A stretch of DNA of 64,000 bases from CAWBOY01 sp963790585. GTDB taxonomy: Bacteria; Planctomycetota; Planctomycetia; Gemmatales; Gemmataceae. Shown here in pieces: positions 1 through 7,217 of this stretch. The notes below the pieces were generated by a model that was not told the origin of the DNA, ran no database searches, and saw nothing but the letters and a program-made list of their open reading frames with translations. Position numbers and translations under genes: made by a program. Position 1 is the first letter of the stretch. Each line of letters begins with the position of its first letter. The DNA is taken from contig CAWBOY010000008.1 of assembly GCA_963790585.1 (NCBI GenBank), forward strand, positions 186,001-250,000, written 5' to 3'.

Positions 1-1146
1 CACCAGGTCGCCGTTGGTTGTTCCTTTCGTCACGATTCCAGGCCAGCGTATGATTAGCGGTGTACGTATCGATTCCTCAAAGATCCAGCGTTTATCGAAC
101 CAACCGTGCTCGCCCAGATAAAAGCCCTGGTCGGAGGCGTACACCACAATGGTGTTCGCCGAGAGCTTTTCGGCGTCAAGGTAGTCGAGTATTTTGCCGA
201 CGCTTTCATCGACCGCCTTCACGCAGCCGAGGTAGTCGTGGAGATACCGATTGTATTTCCAGCGTACCAGATCTTTGCCCCCAAGTTTTGCCTCTTTGAA
301 TGCCTTGTTGCGTGGTTCGTAATAGGCGTTCCACTCCTTGAGCTGCTCGGGGGTCAGATTTGACGGCGGCGTGATCTTGAGGTCGTTCGGTGTCAGCTCC
401 TTCGCGATCATCATCTCCTGGGTTTTCTCGGCAATGCCGCGACCAGAGTAGTCGTCGAATAGCGTTTCGGGCTCCGGGTAGACACGGTCCTTGTCATGAC
501 CCAGGTGGCGTAGGGCGGGCTCCCACGCGCGGTGCGGTGCCTTGTGCTGACACATGAGCAAGAACGGTTTACTCTTGTCGCGGGTCTTGAGCCAGTCAAG
601 GGAAAAGTCAGTGATGAGGTCCGTGGTGTAGCCCTCGTGGCGAACGCGTTTTCCATTGAGGATCATTGGTGGGTTGTAGTACTGACCCTGGCCGGGCAGG
701 ATATGCCAGTGATCGAAGCCGGTCGGATCGCTAACGAGATGCCATTTACCGATGATCGCCGTCTGGTAGCCAGCACTTTGGAGAGCCTTGGGAAAAGTCG
801 GCTGCGAGCCATTGAATTTGCTGGTGGTGTTATTGTAAAAGCCATTCGTTTGGCTGTACTTGCCTGTCAGCAGCGTGGCCCGGCTCGGCCCGCAGATGGA
901 GTTGGGCACGAGACAGCGATCAAAGCGCATCCCTTCTTTCGCGATCCGGTCGATCTGTGGCGTCTCGTTTAGCTTGCGCGGATCTCCGTAGGCACTTATC
1001 GCTTGGTAGGCGTGGTCGTCACAGAAAATGACGACGATGTTTGGTCTCTTGCTCGCATCCGCGGCAGACAGCGAGGAATGGAGCCACAGGAGGATGACGA
1101 AGCCGAAAAACCCGATCAATGACGTGGCTCGCTGAGCGCGGTTCAT
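1..1146 (-). CDS. Secreted sulfatase (type I, formylglycine-dependent), C-terminus cut by window edge
   Basis: The frame stays open from an ATG at 1146 to base 1, giving 382 residues with no stop, so the 3' end lies outside the window. Residues 1-28 form a signal peptide (hydrophobic GFFGFVILLWL, then SLSAA). The core starts RPNIVVIFCDDHAY, the metal-binding opening of the alkaline phosphatase/sulfatase fold. CGPSRATLLTG at about 85-95 is the CxPSR signature whose Cys85 is oxidised to formylglycine. GKWHL near 130 and a later SDQGFYLGEHGWFDKR block are also typical. Family knowledge: it hydrolyses sulfate esters, commonly on algal or other sulfated polysaccharides, outside the cytoplasm. The substrate cannot be read from the sequence. 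Planctomycetes carry many paralogues. No partner gene is visible on this side. Confidence 0.93.
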   Translation of the reverse strand, partial: MNRAQRATSLIGFFGFVILLWLHSSLSAADASKRPNIVVIFCDDHAYQAISAYGDPRKLNETPQIDRIAKEGMRFDRCLVPNSICGPSRATLLTGKYSQTNGFYNNTTSKFNGSQPTFPKALQSAGYQTAIIGKWHLVSDPTGFDHWHILPGQGQYYNPPMILNGKRVRHEGYTTDLITDFSLDWLKTRDKSKPFLLMCQHKAPHRAWEPALRHLGHDKDRVYPEPETLFDDYSGRGIAEKTQEMMIAKELTPNDLKITPPSNLTPEQLKEWNAYYEPRNKAFKEAKLGGKDLVRWKYNRYLHDYLGCVKAVDESVGKILDYLDAEKLSANTIVVYASDQGFYLGEHGWFDKRWIFEESIRTPLIIRWPGIVTKGTTNGDLV

Positions 1147-1647
1147 GGTAGTTCTCGGTGCTGGGTAAATTCCATGGACGGGCATCGTTGATTGTACGAA
1201 AGTTTTCCCGCGCACGGGCGATCCCATACAGCGATCGGCTGCCGGCACTCTTTTCTTACTCTGAACAGGCGGCCGGTTCGGTTCCGCTGCCAGATTACGC
1301 GCTGAGTAACCGCGGCCGCATTCTGGCGATTGCGGCCACTATTCACCATCCCCAAAAACCAGGCTCTGCCAAGTTTCGTCGACGGGCCAAGATAACATTG
1401 GCCTTTTCGCATCAGCGGTATTACAATGGGCTCGCCGTCAGTCAAAGGCAGCGTGACTGCTCGATCTCGCGAGGCTTTTAGCAGCTTGCGCCACCGTATA
1501 CCGGCGGCATGCGCTCTCCGGATGGTCCTGTGACGTTTCGCTGCGTCGCATTTTCATTCTCTTTGAATGGTTTGATTCGCTAGGCTCGCTTCGGCGCAGC
1601 GGTTACCTATTCCTCTCCAGGCACCGTTTCTCGAGGATGGTTTCCCC
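1147..1647. other. Intergenic stretch with one palindromic repeat copy
   Basis: No convincing gene lies in these 500 bases between the divergent sulfatase and zinc-ribbon genes. Short open frames on both strands have no recognisable composition. The only structure is a near-palindrome at 1315-1336 that matches the long repeat at 58165-58224. Promoters for both flanking genes should lie here, but I could not pick one with confidence. Confidence 0.5.
1315..1336. repeat. Single-arm copy of the GCCGCATTC/GAATGCGGC palindrome family
   Basis: The sequence is a near-perfect palindrome: GCCGCATTC, a short centre, then GATTGCGGC. It is almost identical to each arm of the 60-base inverted repeat at 58165-58224, so the two belong to one dispersed family. 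This copy has a single arm and would form only a small hairpin. Confidence 0.6.
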
Positions 1648-3170
1648 ATGCCAATCCGCGTGAATTGCTCGGCTTGTGATGCAGGCTATACGTTGGCTGA
1701 CATCCATGGTGGTAGAAGCATTCGCTGCCAGAAGTGCCAGGCTATTCTTCCTGTGCCGACCATAGCTGAGAGCGCCATTCCACGTGTTGCCGGGCGCGGC
1801 GTTGGCAAAACGGCGGTCCACCGGAAATCACGGCCTCTTCTCAGAGAAAAGACCCTGGCGATCAAGCCTCTTTCAGTTTTTACGACCGAGTTGCCGGCCT
1901 GCCGACTGGCTGGCTAATCGGTGGCGTTGTGGCTGCCATGGTCGTATTTACCGTTGTGGCCGCGTCCCTCATTTGGATTGTCGCCAGAAACAGCCGAATC
2001 GAGACGACACACACGCAATTCGCGTCCGCCCAACCTTTCAATCGTCCGAAACCCCCGCAGCCGGCACCGCTCCGTCCAGAGGCTGCCCCGCTGGCGGGCA
2101 CTCCTTTGGTATTGGCGCCATGGCGGGTAAAGCCTGATCCGCTTTTGCAAAAGGTCATCGCCGAGGGCGGCCCGGACGGGATGATCCCAATCAGTAATTT
2201 GAACGAAATCATCCTTTATCCCACCCGACCGAGTGAGTTCGCCTTTGTACCCCAATCAGAGGATGGCCACAATTTTTTCGAAGTTTGGAACGTTGGCCTG
2301 CCGAAGAAAATCGGCACGCTGAAAATCGTGGGCCTACTCACGGGACCGAGGGCTCTTAGCCCCGATGGAAAGACGTTCGCCGCGAAAACGCTGGACGGAA
2401 AAAATGAGGTGATACGAATCTGGTCAACAGCAACCGGGCAAGTTCTGTCCGATCTCCGCTTGGATCCCTTCCAAAGCTCGAACATCGCCTGGCTCGATTT
2501 TAGCAGCGACAACCAATTAATCACGACTCGATACGACGGGATCGAAATCGTCGAGGTGTGGTACTGCGACAGCGGCCAGAAAATCCGGCATTTTTTCGTG
2601 CAGTCGTATGGAATCACCAGACGAAATCTCGCTCTGAGCAACAATGGCAAGTACCTAGCCATTGAAGGGACAAAGAGCGATCGCGTCTGTATCTATGATG
2701 TGGCGACAGGCCTTCTCGCTGGCGAGGCAGCCTTGCCGAGAGAATTGGTCTGCACTCACTGCGAGGGATTAACCTTTTCTCCCGATGGCAAGTCGCTCGC
2801 GGGGCTGTTTGACGCGCAGACATCCGACCAAATTGTTTGTTGGAACATCGCTGACGGCAAAGTGAATGCCAATCATCGTTTTAGTCCGACTTTGCGAAAG
2901 CTGACGGACCGAATTACGGTCGGCTATAACGGGCCGGCACTCGAGTGGCTTTCCGATTGCTCCGGTTGGCTCGTCTATGGCAGTGTGTTGCTCGATGCCA
3001 AGGGCGCCAACATGCTGCAAAAAATCTCTCCTCTAACGAACTTTGATATGACACCGCGACGGCTCTTCGGGCTATCAAAAATAGCGCTCGTCAAGGAAAG
3101 TGCCCCAAACCTTAACGTGATGGTTATGGAAACGTTATCGAAAGACCAATTGCATGCAGCCGCGAAATAG
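1648..3170 (+). CDS. Zinc-ribbon, membrane-anchored WD40-like protein, split by a frameshift
   Basis: The first frame starts at ATG 1648 (MPIRVNCSACDAGYTLAD) and carries a zinc ribbon with two CxxC pairs (CSAC, CQKC). It runs out near residue 50. From about 1803 a different frame continues sensibly: a Gly/Pro-rich linker, a transmembrane helix at about 1914-1985 (WLIGGVVAAMVVFTVVAA), then some 390 residues with SPDGK and IRIWSTATG motifs typical of WD40/YVTN blades. The span is 507 codons plus 2 bases, as expected if one base is missing near 1790-1806. I read it as one gene: a cytoplasmic zinc ribbon, one membrane pass and an outside beta-propeller. Function is unknown. Alternatively the gene is truly broken and the propeller begins at GTG 1929. 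Confidence 0.7.
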
Positions 3171-3317
3171 CCATGTCTGAATGACAAAGGCGAGGACCTT
3201 TTCACCAATCGATGAAATGCCCTCGCCTGAGAATCGGCGCAGAAATTACCTGCCAAATTTGCCGTCTTTCGCTCCATGGCAGAACAGCCCTTCATGGAGC
3301 GAGCGAGCCGTATTGTA

Positions 3318-3713
3318 TCAACCCTTGATCGCGATCTGGCGCGGCTTCACTGCCTCGACCTTGGGAAGACGAACGGTCAAAATTCCGTTCTTGCACTCGG
3401 CTTCGATCCGCGACGCATCGATCGATTCATGGATCGTGAACGAACGATAGAAATCACCGCGTTCGTACTCTTGCAATAGCTTATTTAGGTTGCCGGAATA
3501 CGGCTCGACCTTGCCATGCAACACCAACTCACCGTTTTCGTAACGCAGGCTCACGTTTTCAGGCTTCACGCCTGGCATCTCCGCGAATAGCGTCAACTCG
3601 TGATCGTTCTCCACGATATCGACCCGCGGCTGAAACACTGAGGCGCGGCGCGTCCGCTCGGTCCGAGTGACGTCACAGGCGTTCTTGACTGGGGCATTGG
3701 ACGTATTGGACAT
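3318..3713 (-). CDS. Small heat-shock protein (Hsp20/alpha-crystallin)
   Basis: 131 residues with a complete alpha-crystallin domain from about residue 28: PRVDIVENDHELTLFAEMPGV, then ENGELVLHGKVE, and the strand pair NGILTVRLPK near the C-terminus. That motif family caps the dimer beta-sandwich. An AAGGAGA ribosome site sits 6 bases before the ATG. Known role: an ATP-independent holdase that keeps unfolding proteins soluble in the cytoplasm. It lies 97 bases downstream of a second hsp20 on the same strand, and both probably share the sigma-54-type promoter at 4407-4423. The C-terminal IxI-type motif is only weakly present (RQIAIKG). Confidence 0.92.
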   Translation of the reverse strand: MSNTSNAPVKNACDVTRTERTRRASVFQPRVDIVENDHELTLFAEMPGVKPENVSLRYENGELVLHGKVEPYSGNLNKLLQEYERGDFYRSFTIHESIDASRIEAECKNGILTVRLPKVEAVKPRQIAIKG

Positions 3714-3809
3714 TGGATATCTCCTTCGGGTTTGTTTGAATTCGTTTTTTATTTTGACGGGGAACGCACCCTGGCGCTCCCTCGCGTTGCGGCTAAGACT
3801 GCTATAGAA

Positions 3810-4256
3810 TTACTCGGCCTTCACGGTAATTTTCCGTGGCTTCGCGGATTCATGGCGGCTCAGAGTGAGTGTCAGCACGCCGTGCTCGAATTTCGCATCC
3901 ACCTTGTCGGCGTCTACGGCGAATGGCAGCGTGAGGGTCCGCACGAAACGGCCATAGACCCGTTCCTGCCGATGCCAAACGCTCTTGTCCACCTCGGCTT
4001 GCTTGCGTTCGCCCTGGATCGTCAGCGAATTTCCGCCGGTGACGTAAATCTCGAGACCATTCAAATCGAAGCCGGGTAGCTCCGCTTCGACGAACAGATT
4101 CTCACCATTCTCCCAGACGTTGAACGGCGGAAATTCGGCGCCGCCCCAAGCCTGGCCATCTCTGCCCTCCGCTTTGAACAGACGATTCATCTCGTTCTGA
4201 AAGGCGTTCAACTGATTCCACACGGGATGAAACGATTGCCAACGAGACGTCAACAT
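3810..4256 (-). CDS. Small heat-shock protein (Hsp20/alpha-crystallin)
   Basis: 148 residues from the ATG at 4256. I chose this start, 19 codons inside the longest frame, because AAAAGGAG lies 8 bases upstream and the protein then opens MLTSRWQSF, a common Hsp20 start. The alpha-crystallin domain begins near residue 45 (FNVWENGENLFVEAELPGF), continues through SLTIQGERK, and closes with HGVLTLTLSRHESAKPRKI. First gene of a two-gene hsp20 unit with the gene at 3318-3713. The two proteins are only moderately alike, so they are probably old paralogues that may form mixed oligomers. A sigma-54-like promoter precedes this gene by about 150 bases. Confidence 0.92.
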   Translation of the reverse strand: MLTSRWQSFHPVWNQLNAFQNEMNRLFKAEGRDGQAWGGAEFPPFNVWENGENLFVEAELPGFDLNGLEIYVTGGNSLTIQGERKQAEVDKSVWHRQERVYGRFVRTLTLPFAVDADKVDAKFEHGVLTLTLSRHESAKPRKITVKAE

Positions 4257-4406
4257 GATCGACTCCTTTTCCAATCTTTTTGGAACTCGTTTTCCGATAT
4301 TGCCTGACGGCACGTGCGGCGACGAATTCCATTGACCAAAAATGGATTGTTAAGCTATTGTTCCTGTTATAATATTGGGCGTACTTTCGTTCGCCGCACC
4401 TATTAA

Positions 4407-4423
4407 TGCAAGCGGCGTGCCAG
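4407..4423 (-). promoter_or_regulatory. Sigma-54 (RpoN) -24/-12 promoter upstream of the hsp20 pair
   Basis: On the minus strand the sequence reads CTGGCACGCCGCTTGCA. It matches the sigma-54 consensus YTGGCACGRNNNTTGCW at every fixed position but one (C for R), with the GG and GC doublets correctly spaced. It faces the hsp20 genes, and a start site about 12 bases further on would give a leader of roughly 140 bases. Sigma-54 promoters need an AAA+ enhancer-binding activator; none is encoded in this window. The match is direct, but its use for heat-shock control is inference. Confidence 0.72.
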
Positions 4424-4434
4424 AGCGCGGTTGA

Positions 4435-4447
4435 CCAATTCCATTGG
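4435..4447. promoter_or_regulatory. CCAAT-N3-ATTGG dyad next to the sigma-54 promoter
   Basis: CCAATTCCATTGG is a perfect 5-5 dyad about 12 bases upstream of the -24 element. A related single site, AATTCCATTGACC, occurs at 4325-4337 in the presumed leader. The pair could bind a regulator. Activator sites for sigma-54 usually lie 80-150 bases upstream, so this position fits a repressor or accessory protein better. No binding protein can be named. Confidence 0.35.
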
Positions 4448-4604
4448 CCACAAACTATTCTCAAAATTGGACTTAGGAAAAAGATGGGCGCGTCAGTCGA
4501 ACTTGCTTGAGCGCGCACTTTCGACAGTCAAGCTGTCGGCACGCGTGTCAAAATGACAGATTGGATAGGGATCGAATCGAGGATAGTTTTCGGTTGGCTT
4601 AGCG

Positions 4605-5489
4605 TCATTTGACATGCTGCCAAGAACTAGTTGGCGTACCATCTTCCTTTAACCATTCCGCCCGCGTGCGGCGCGCCTGAACGAGCTCCGCTCCGAAGAA
4701 GAATATCAGCGACGAATAATAAACCCAGACCAGGAAAGCCACGAGCGAACCAGCCGCGCCGTATGCTGAGGCCGGCGATGCGTAGGCGAGATAAAGGCCA
4801 ATAAGAAACTTGCCGACGATGAAGAGAAGCGCGGACACCAGAGAACCATACCAGACGTAGCCCCAATCGATGCGCCGCTCGGACATGACGCGAAAGATCA
4901 AAGCGAAAAACAGTGTGAGCAGAGCGAACGACAGGAGCGCATCCAAGCCGTGCCAGAGAAATGCGCTACCCGGAAAATCGCTGCCCATGATCCTCATGAC
5001 CATCGGCAAGGCCGTACTAACCGCGAGAGATAACAAGAGCAGTAGACCGACGCACGCCACCATGACAATAGACAAGAAGTAGTTCATCACGATTGCCAAG
5101 ACCCCGTTGCTTTTCGGGAGGTCCAAGTGCCAGATGACACAGAGGCATTGGCGAATGTGGACGAATACGCCGATGGCGCCAATAAGCATGACCGCTACGC
5201 TGATTATGGTTGCGAGCGTTCCCCCGGAAGGCGCAGCCGCTGATTCCATCCACGCGTTAATTTCTTTTGCACTTTCGGGACCGACCAAAGTGGTTATGTT
5301 GTCCCGGACGGCAGCTCGGGCGGCTTCCTGGCCGAAAATCACCGAGGCCAGCATGACGGCCAAGACGAAGAGCGGGGCGGTCGAGAAGAGAGCGTAATAC
5401 GATAGCGCCGCCCCCATTTCAGTAGCGTTGTCTTTTCCAAACTGCTGTGTCGCCCGGACGAGGATGTGGTAGCTGGTAGACAGGGCCAT
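4605..5489 (-). CDS. YihY/virulence factor BrkB-family inner-membrane protein
   Basis: 294 residues with about six membrane helices, starting with the family's DNATEMGAALSYYALFSTAPLFVLAVMLA block at about 18-46. Later features match BrkB/YihY: a SDFPGS loop, WGYVWYGSLVSALLFIVGKFLIGLYLA near 215-240 and ASAYGAAGSLVAFLVWVYYSSLIFFFGAELVQ near the end, just before the cytoplasmic basic tail. Length is normal for the family (about 290). GGAGAG precedes the ATG. The family's biochemical role is not settled; it was once misannotated as RNase BN. Monocistronic, followed by a large inverted repeat that could end transcription from both sides. Confidence 0.9.
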   Translation of the reverse strand: MALSTSYHILVRATQQFGKDNATEMGAALSYYALFSTAPLFVLAVMLASVIFGQEAARAAVRDNITTLVGPESAKEINAWMESAAAPSGGTLATIISVAVMLIGAIGVFVHIRQCLCVIWHLDLPKSNGVLAIVMNYFLSIVMVACVGLLLLLSLAVSTALPMVMRIMGSDFPGSAFLWHGLDALLSFALLTLFFALIFRVMSERRIDWGYVWYGSLVSALLFIVGKFLIGLYLAYASPASAYGAAGSLVAFLVWVYYSSLIFFFGAELVQARRTRAEWLKEDGTPTSSWQHVK

Positions 5490-5593
5490 CGCTTTCTCTC
5501 CATTTTGCCTGGGTGTGCGTCAATCGTAACGCACAATCTAAGGCAAAGGGAGAGCCGTTTGGCTTACTTCATCGCAAATTTTATTCAAAAACC

Positions 5594-5750
5594 GAGCCGG
5601 AAGCGTCCGCGTAGAGTATTTATGTAGACGCGGCATCTTGCCGCGTTATTGACGTTCGCCGAACGTACATGCGAAGTAAAACGAGATAAGTCAAACAACG
5701 CGGCAAGATGCCGCGTCTACATAAATACTCTACGCGGACGCTTCCGGCTC
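5594..5750. repeat. Perfect 54-base inverted repeat with nested hairpins
   Basis: Bases 5594-5647 and 5697-5750 are exact reverse complements (54 of 54) separated by 49 bases. Each arm itself contains a CGCGGCATCTTGCCGCG palindrome, so either one long stem or two small hairpins can form. It fills the space between the brkB-like gene start and the end of the DUF1501 gene. No terminal transposase or target duplication is visible. Confidence 0.88.
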
Positions 5751-5760
5751 GACAGGACCT

Positions 5761-7197
5761 TCAGGCCGAAGTGATCTTCTTGTACGCCTCGCCCTCGTTT
5801 AAGGTCGGCCGTTCCGGCCGCCCCTTGTAGCGATATACGAGACCCATATTATCCAGACCGAGCAGGTAAAGGATGGTCGCGTGAAGGTCGTGAACATGAA
5901 GGCGGTTGTCAACGGCGTGGAGGCCGAAATCGTCGGTGCCGCCAATGACCTGGCCGCCCTTGACGCCGCCGCCGGCGAGCCACATCGTGAAGCCATAGGG
6001 ATTATGATCGCGGCCGTCACCCTTTTCGGACATCGGTGTGCGGCCGAATTCGCCGCCCCAGATGACGAGTGTGCTTTCGAGCAAGCCCCGTCTCTTGAGG
6101 TCGGTCAATAACCCGGCTACGGGCAGGTCGGACGAGCGGCAATGTTCTGTGTGGTTCTTCTCGATGTTGCTATGAGCGTCCCATTTGCTGCCGGCGCCGT
6201 GATAGAGTTGCACGAAGCGAACGCCGCGCTCGACGAGTCGGCGCGCAAGCAGGCAGTTCCGTCCGAACGCGGCTGTCTCTTTTTGATCGATGCCATACAG
6301 TTTTTTCGTCGCTTCCGTCTCCGTGGCGAGGTCTACGGCTTCGGGCGCTTCGGACTGCATGCGGAATGCCAGCTCGTAGCTGGCAATGCGTGCGTCTAAC
6401 TCCGATTGTTGCGGCCTTGACAGGGCATGGCGACGGTTGAGCTTGTCGAGCAGATCGAGTTTGCCGCGCTGCTGCTCTTCCGAAACTGATTCCGGCGGGT
6501 TCAGGTTCGGCAACGGTTCCTTGCCGCCCTGGAGACGCACGCCTTGATAGAGGGCCGGCATGAATCCCGCTCCCCAGTTGCGCGGCCCATTAATGACGCT
6601 CGATGGATTGTCTTGCAGGACGACGAACGCGGGCAGGTTTTGGTTCTCAGTTCCCAAGCCGTAGGTTACCCAACTACCCAGGGAGGGGCGTCCGGCTAGA
6701 GTTGAGCCGGTGTTCATCTGGCAGACGCCGTTGGAGTGATTCAGGCCGTCGGCCCAACAAGATCGAATCACGGCCATATCATCGACATGGCCCGCGATAT
6801 TGGGGAGCCAATCGGAGACCCAGGTGCCACTCTTGCCGTGCTGCTTCCATTTGCGCTTTGAGGCCAACAGGGGCGAATTGAACTCGCCCATCGGCGTAAT
6901 GACCTTGCCGATGCTGGACGGGATCTGCTGCCCGGCGAGTTCGTTGACTTTTGGCTTGGGGTCAAAAAGGTCGATGTGGCTCGGCCCACCCTCCATGAAC
7001 AGGAAGATGACGCTCTTCGCCCTGGGCGGCAGCATCGGCTTCTTGGCCGCGAGCGGGTTGGCTTTATCGTCCGTTGCGAAGAGCGGATTGCCTTGGAGCA
7101 ACGAGGTCAGCGCGAGCGCGCCAAAGCCGGCGCCGCCTCTGAGGAGCAACTCACGGCGCGTCTGGGTCGCATTATAGCTCGGAAAAAGCTCGGGCAT
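5761..7197 (-). CDS. DUF1501 family protein with Tat-like signal
   Basis: 478 residues from ATG 7197, chosen over the upstream TTG because AAGGGGAG lies just before it. The N-terminus has a twin-arginine-type leader (TRRELLLRGGAGFGALALTSLL), and the mature part opens KSVIFLFMEGGPSHIDLFDPKP. EFGRTP, RDHNPYGFTMWLAGGG and VHDLHATILYLLGLD are hallmark blocks of DUF1501, which is related to the alkaline phosphatase/sulfatase fold. It starts 20 bases after the cytochrome/DUF1549/DUF1553 gene at 7218-9707 and is surely cotranscribed with it. This pairing recurs throughout planctomycetes; the substrate is unknown, and the pair is thought to act outside the cytoplasm. Confidence 0.93.
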   Translation of the reverse strand: MPELFPSYNATQTRRELLLRGGAGFGALALTSLLQGNPLFATDDKANPLAAKKPMLPPRAKSVIFLFMEGGPSHIDLFDPKPKVNELAGQQIPSSIGKVITPMGEFNSPLLASKRKWKQHGKSGTWVSDWLPNIAGHVDDMAVIRSCWADGLNHSNGVCQMNTGSTLAGRPSLGSWVTYGLGTENQNLPAFVVLQDNPSSVINGPRNWGAGFMPALYQGVRLQGGKEPLPNLNPPESVSEEQQRGKLDLLDKLNRRHALSRPQQSELDARIASYELAFRMQSEAPEAVDLATETEATKKLYGIDQKETAAFGRNCLLARRLVERGVRFVQLYHGAGSKWDAHSNIEKNHTEHCRSSDLPVAGLLTDLKRRGLLESTLVIWGGEFGRTPMSEKGDGRDHNPYGFTMWLAGGGVKGGQVIGGTDDFGLHAVDNRLHVHDLHATILYLLGLDNMGLVYRYKGRPERPTLNEGEAYKKITSA

Positions 7198-7217
7198 CAG
7201 TCTCCCCTTCGCGCGGA

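Noticed and set aside
4368..4373. TATAAT on the plus strand upstream of hsp20
   Set aside because: It points away from the hsp20 genes, no plus-strand gene follows, and no -35 is at proper distance.
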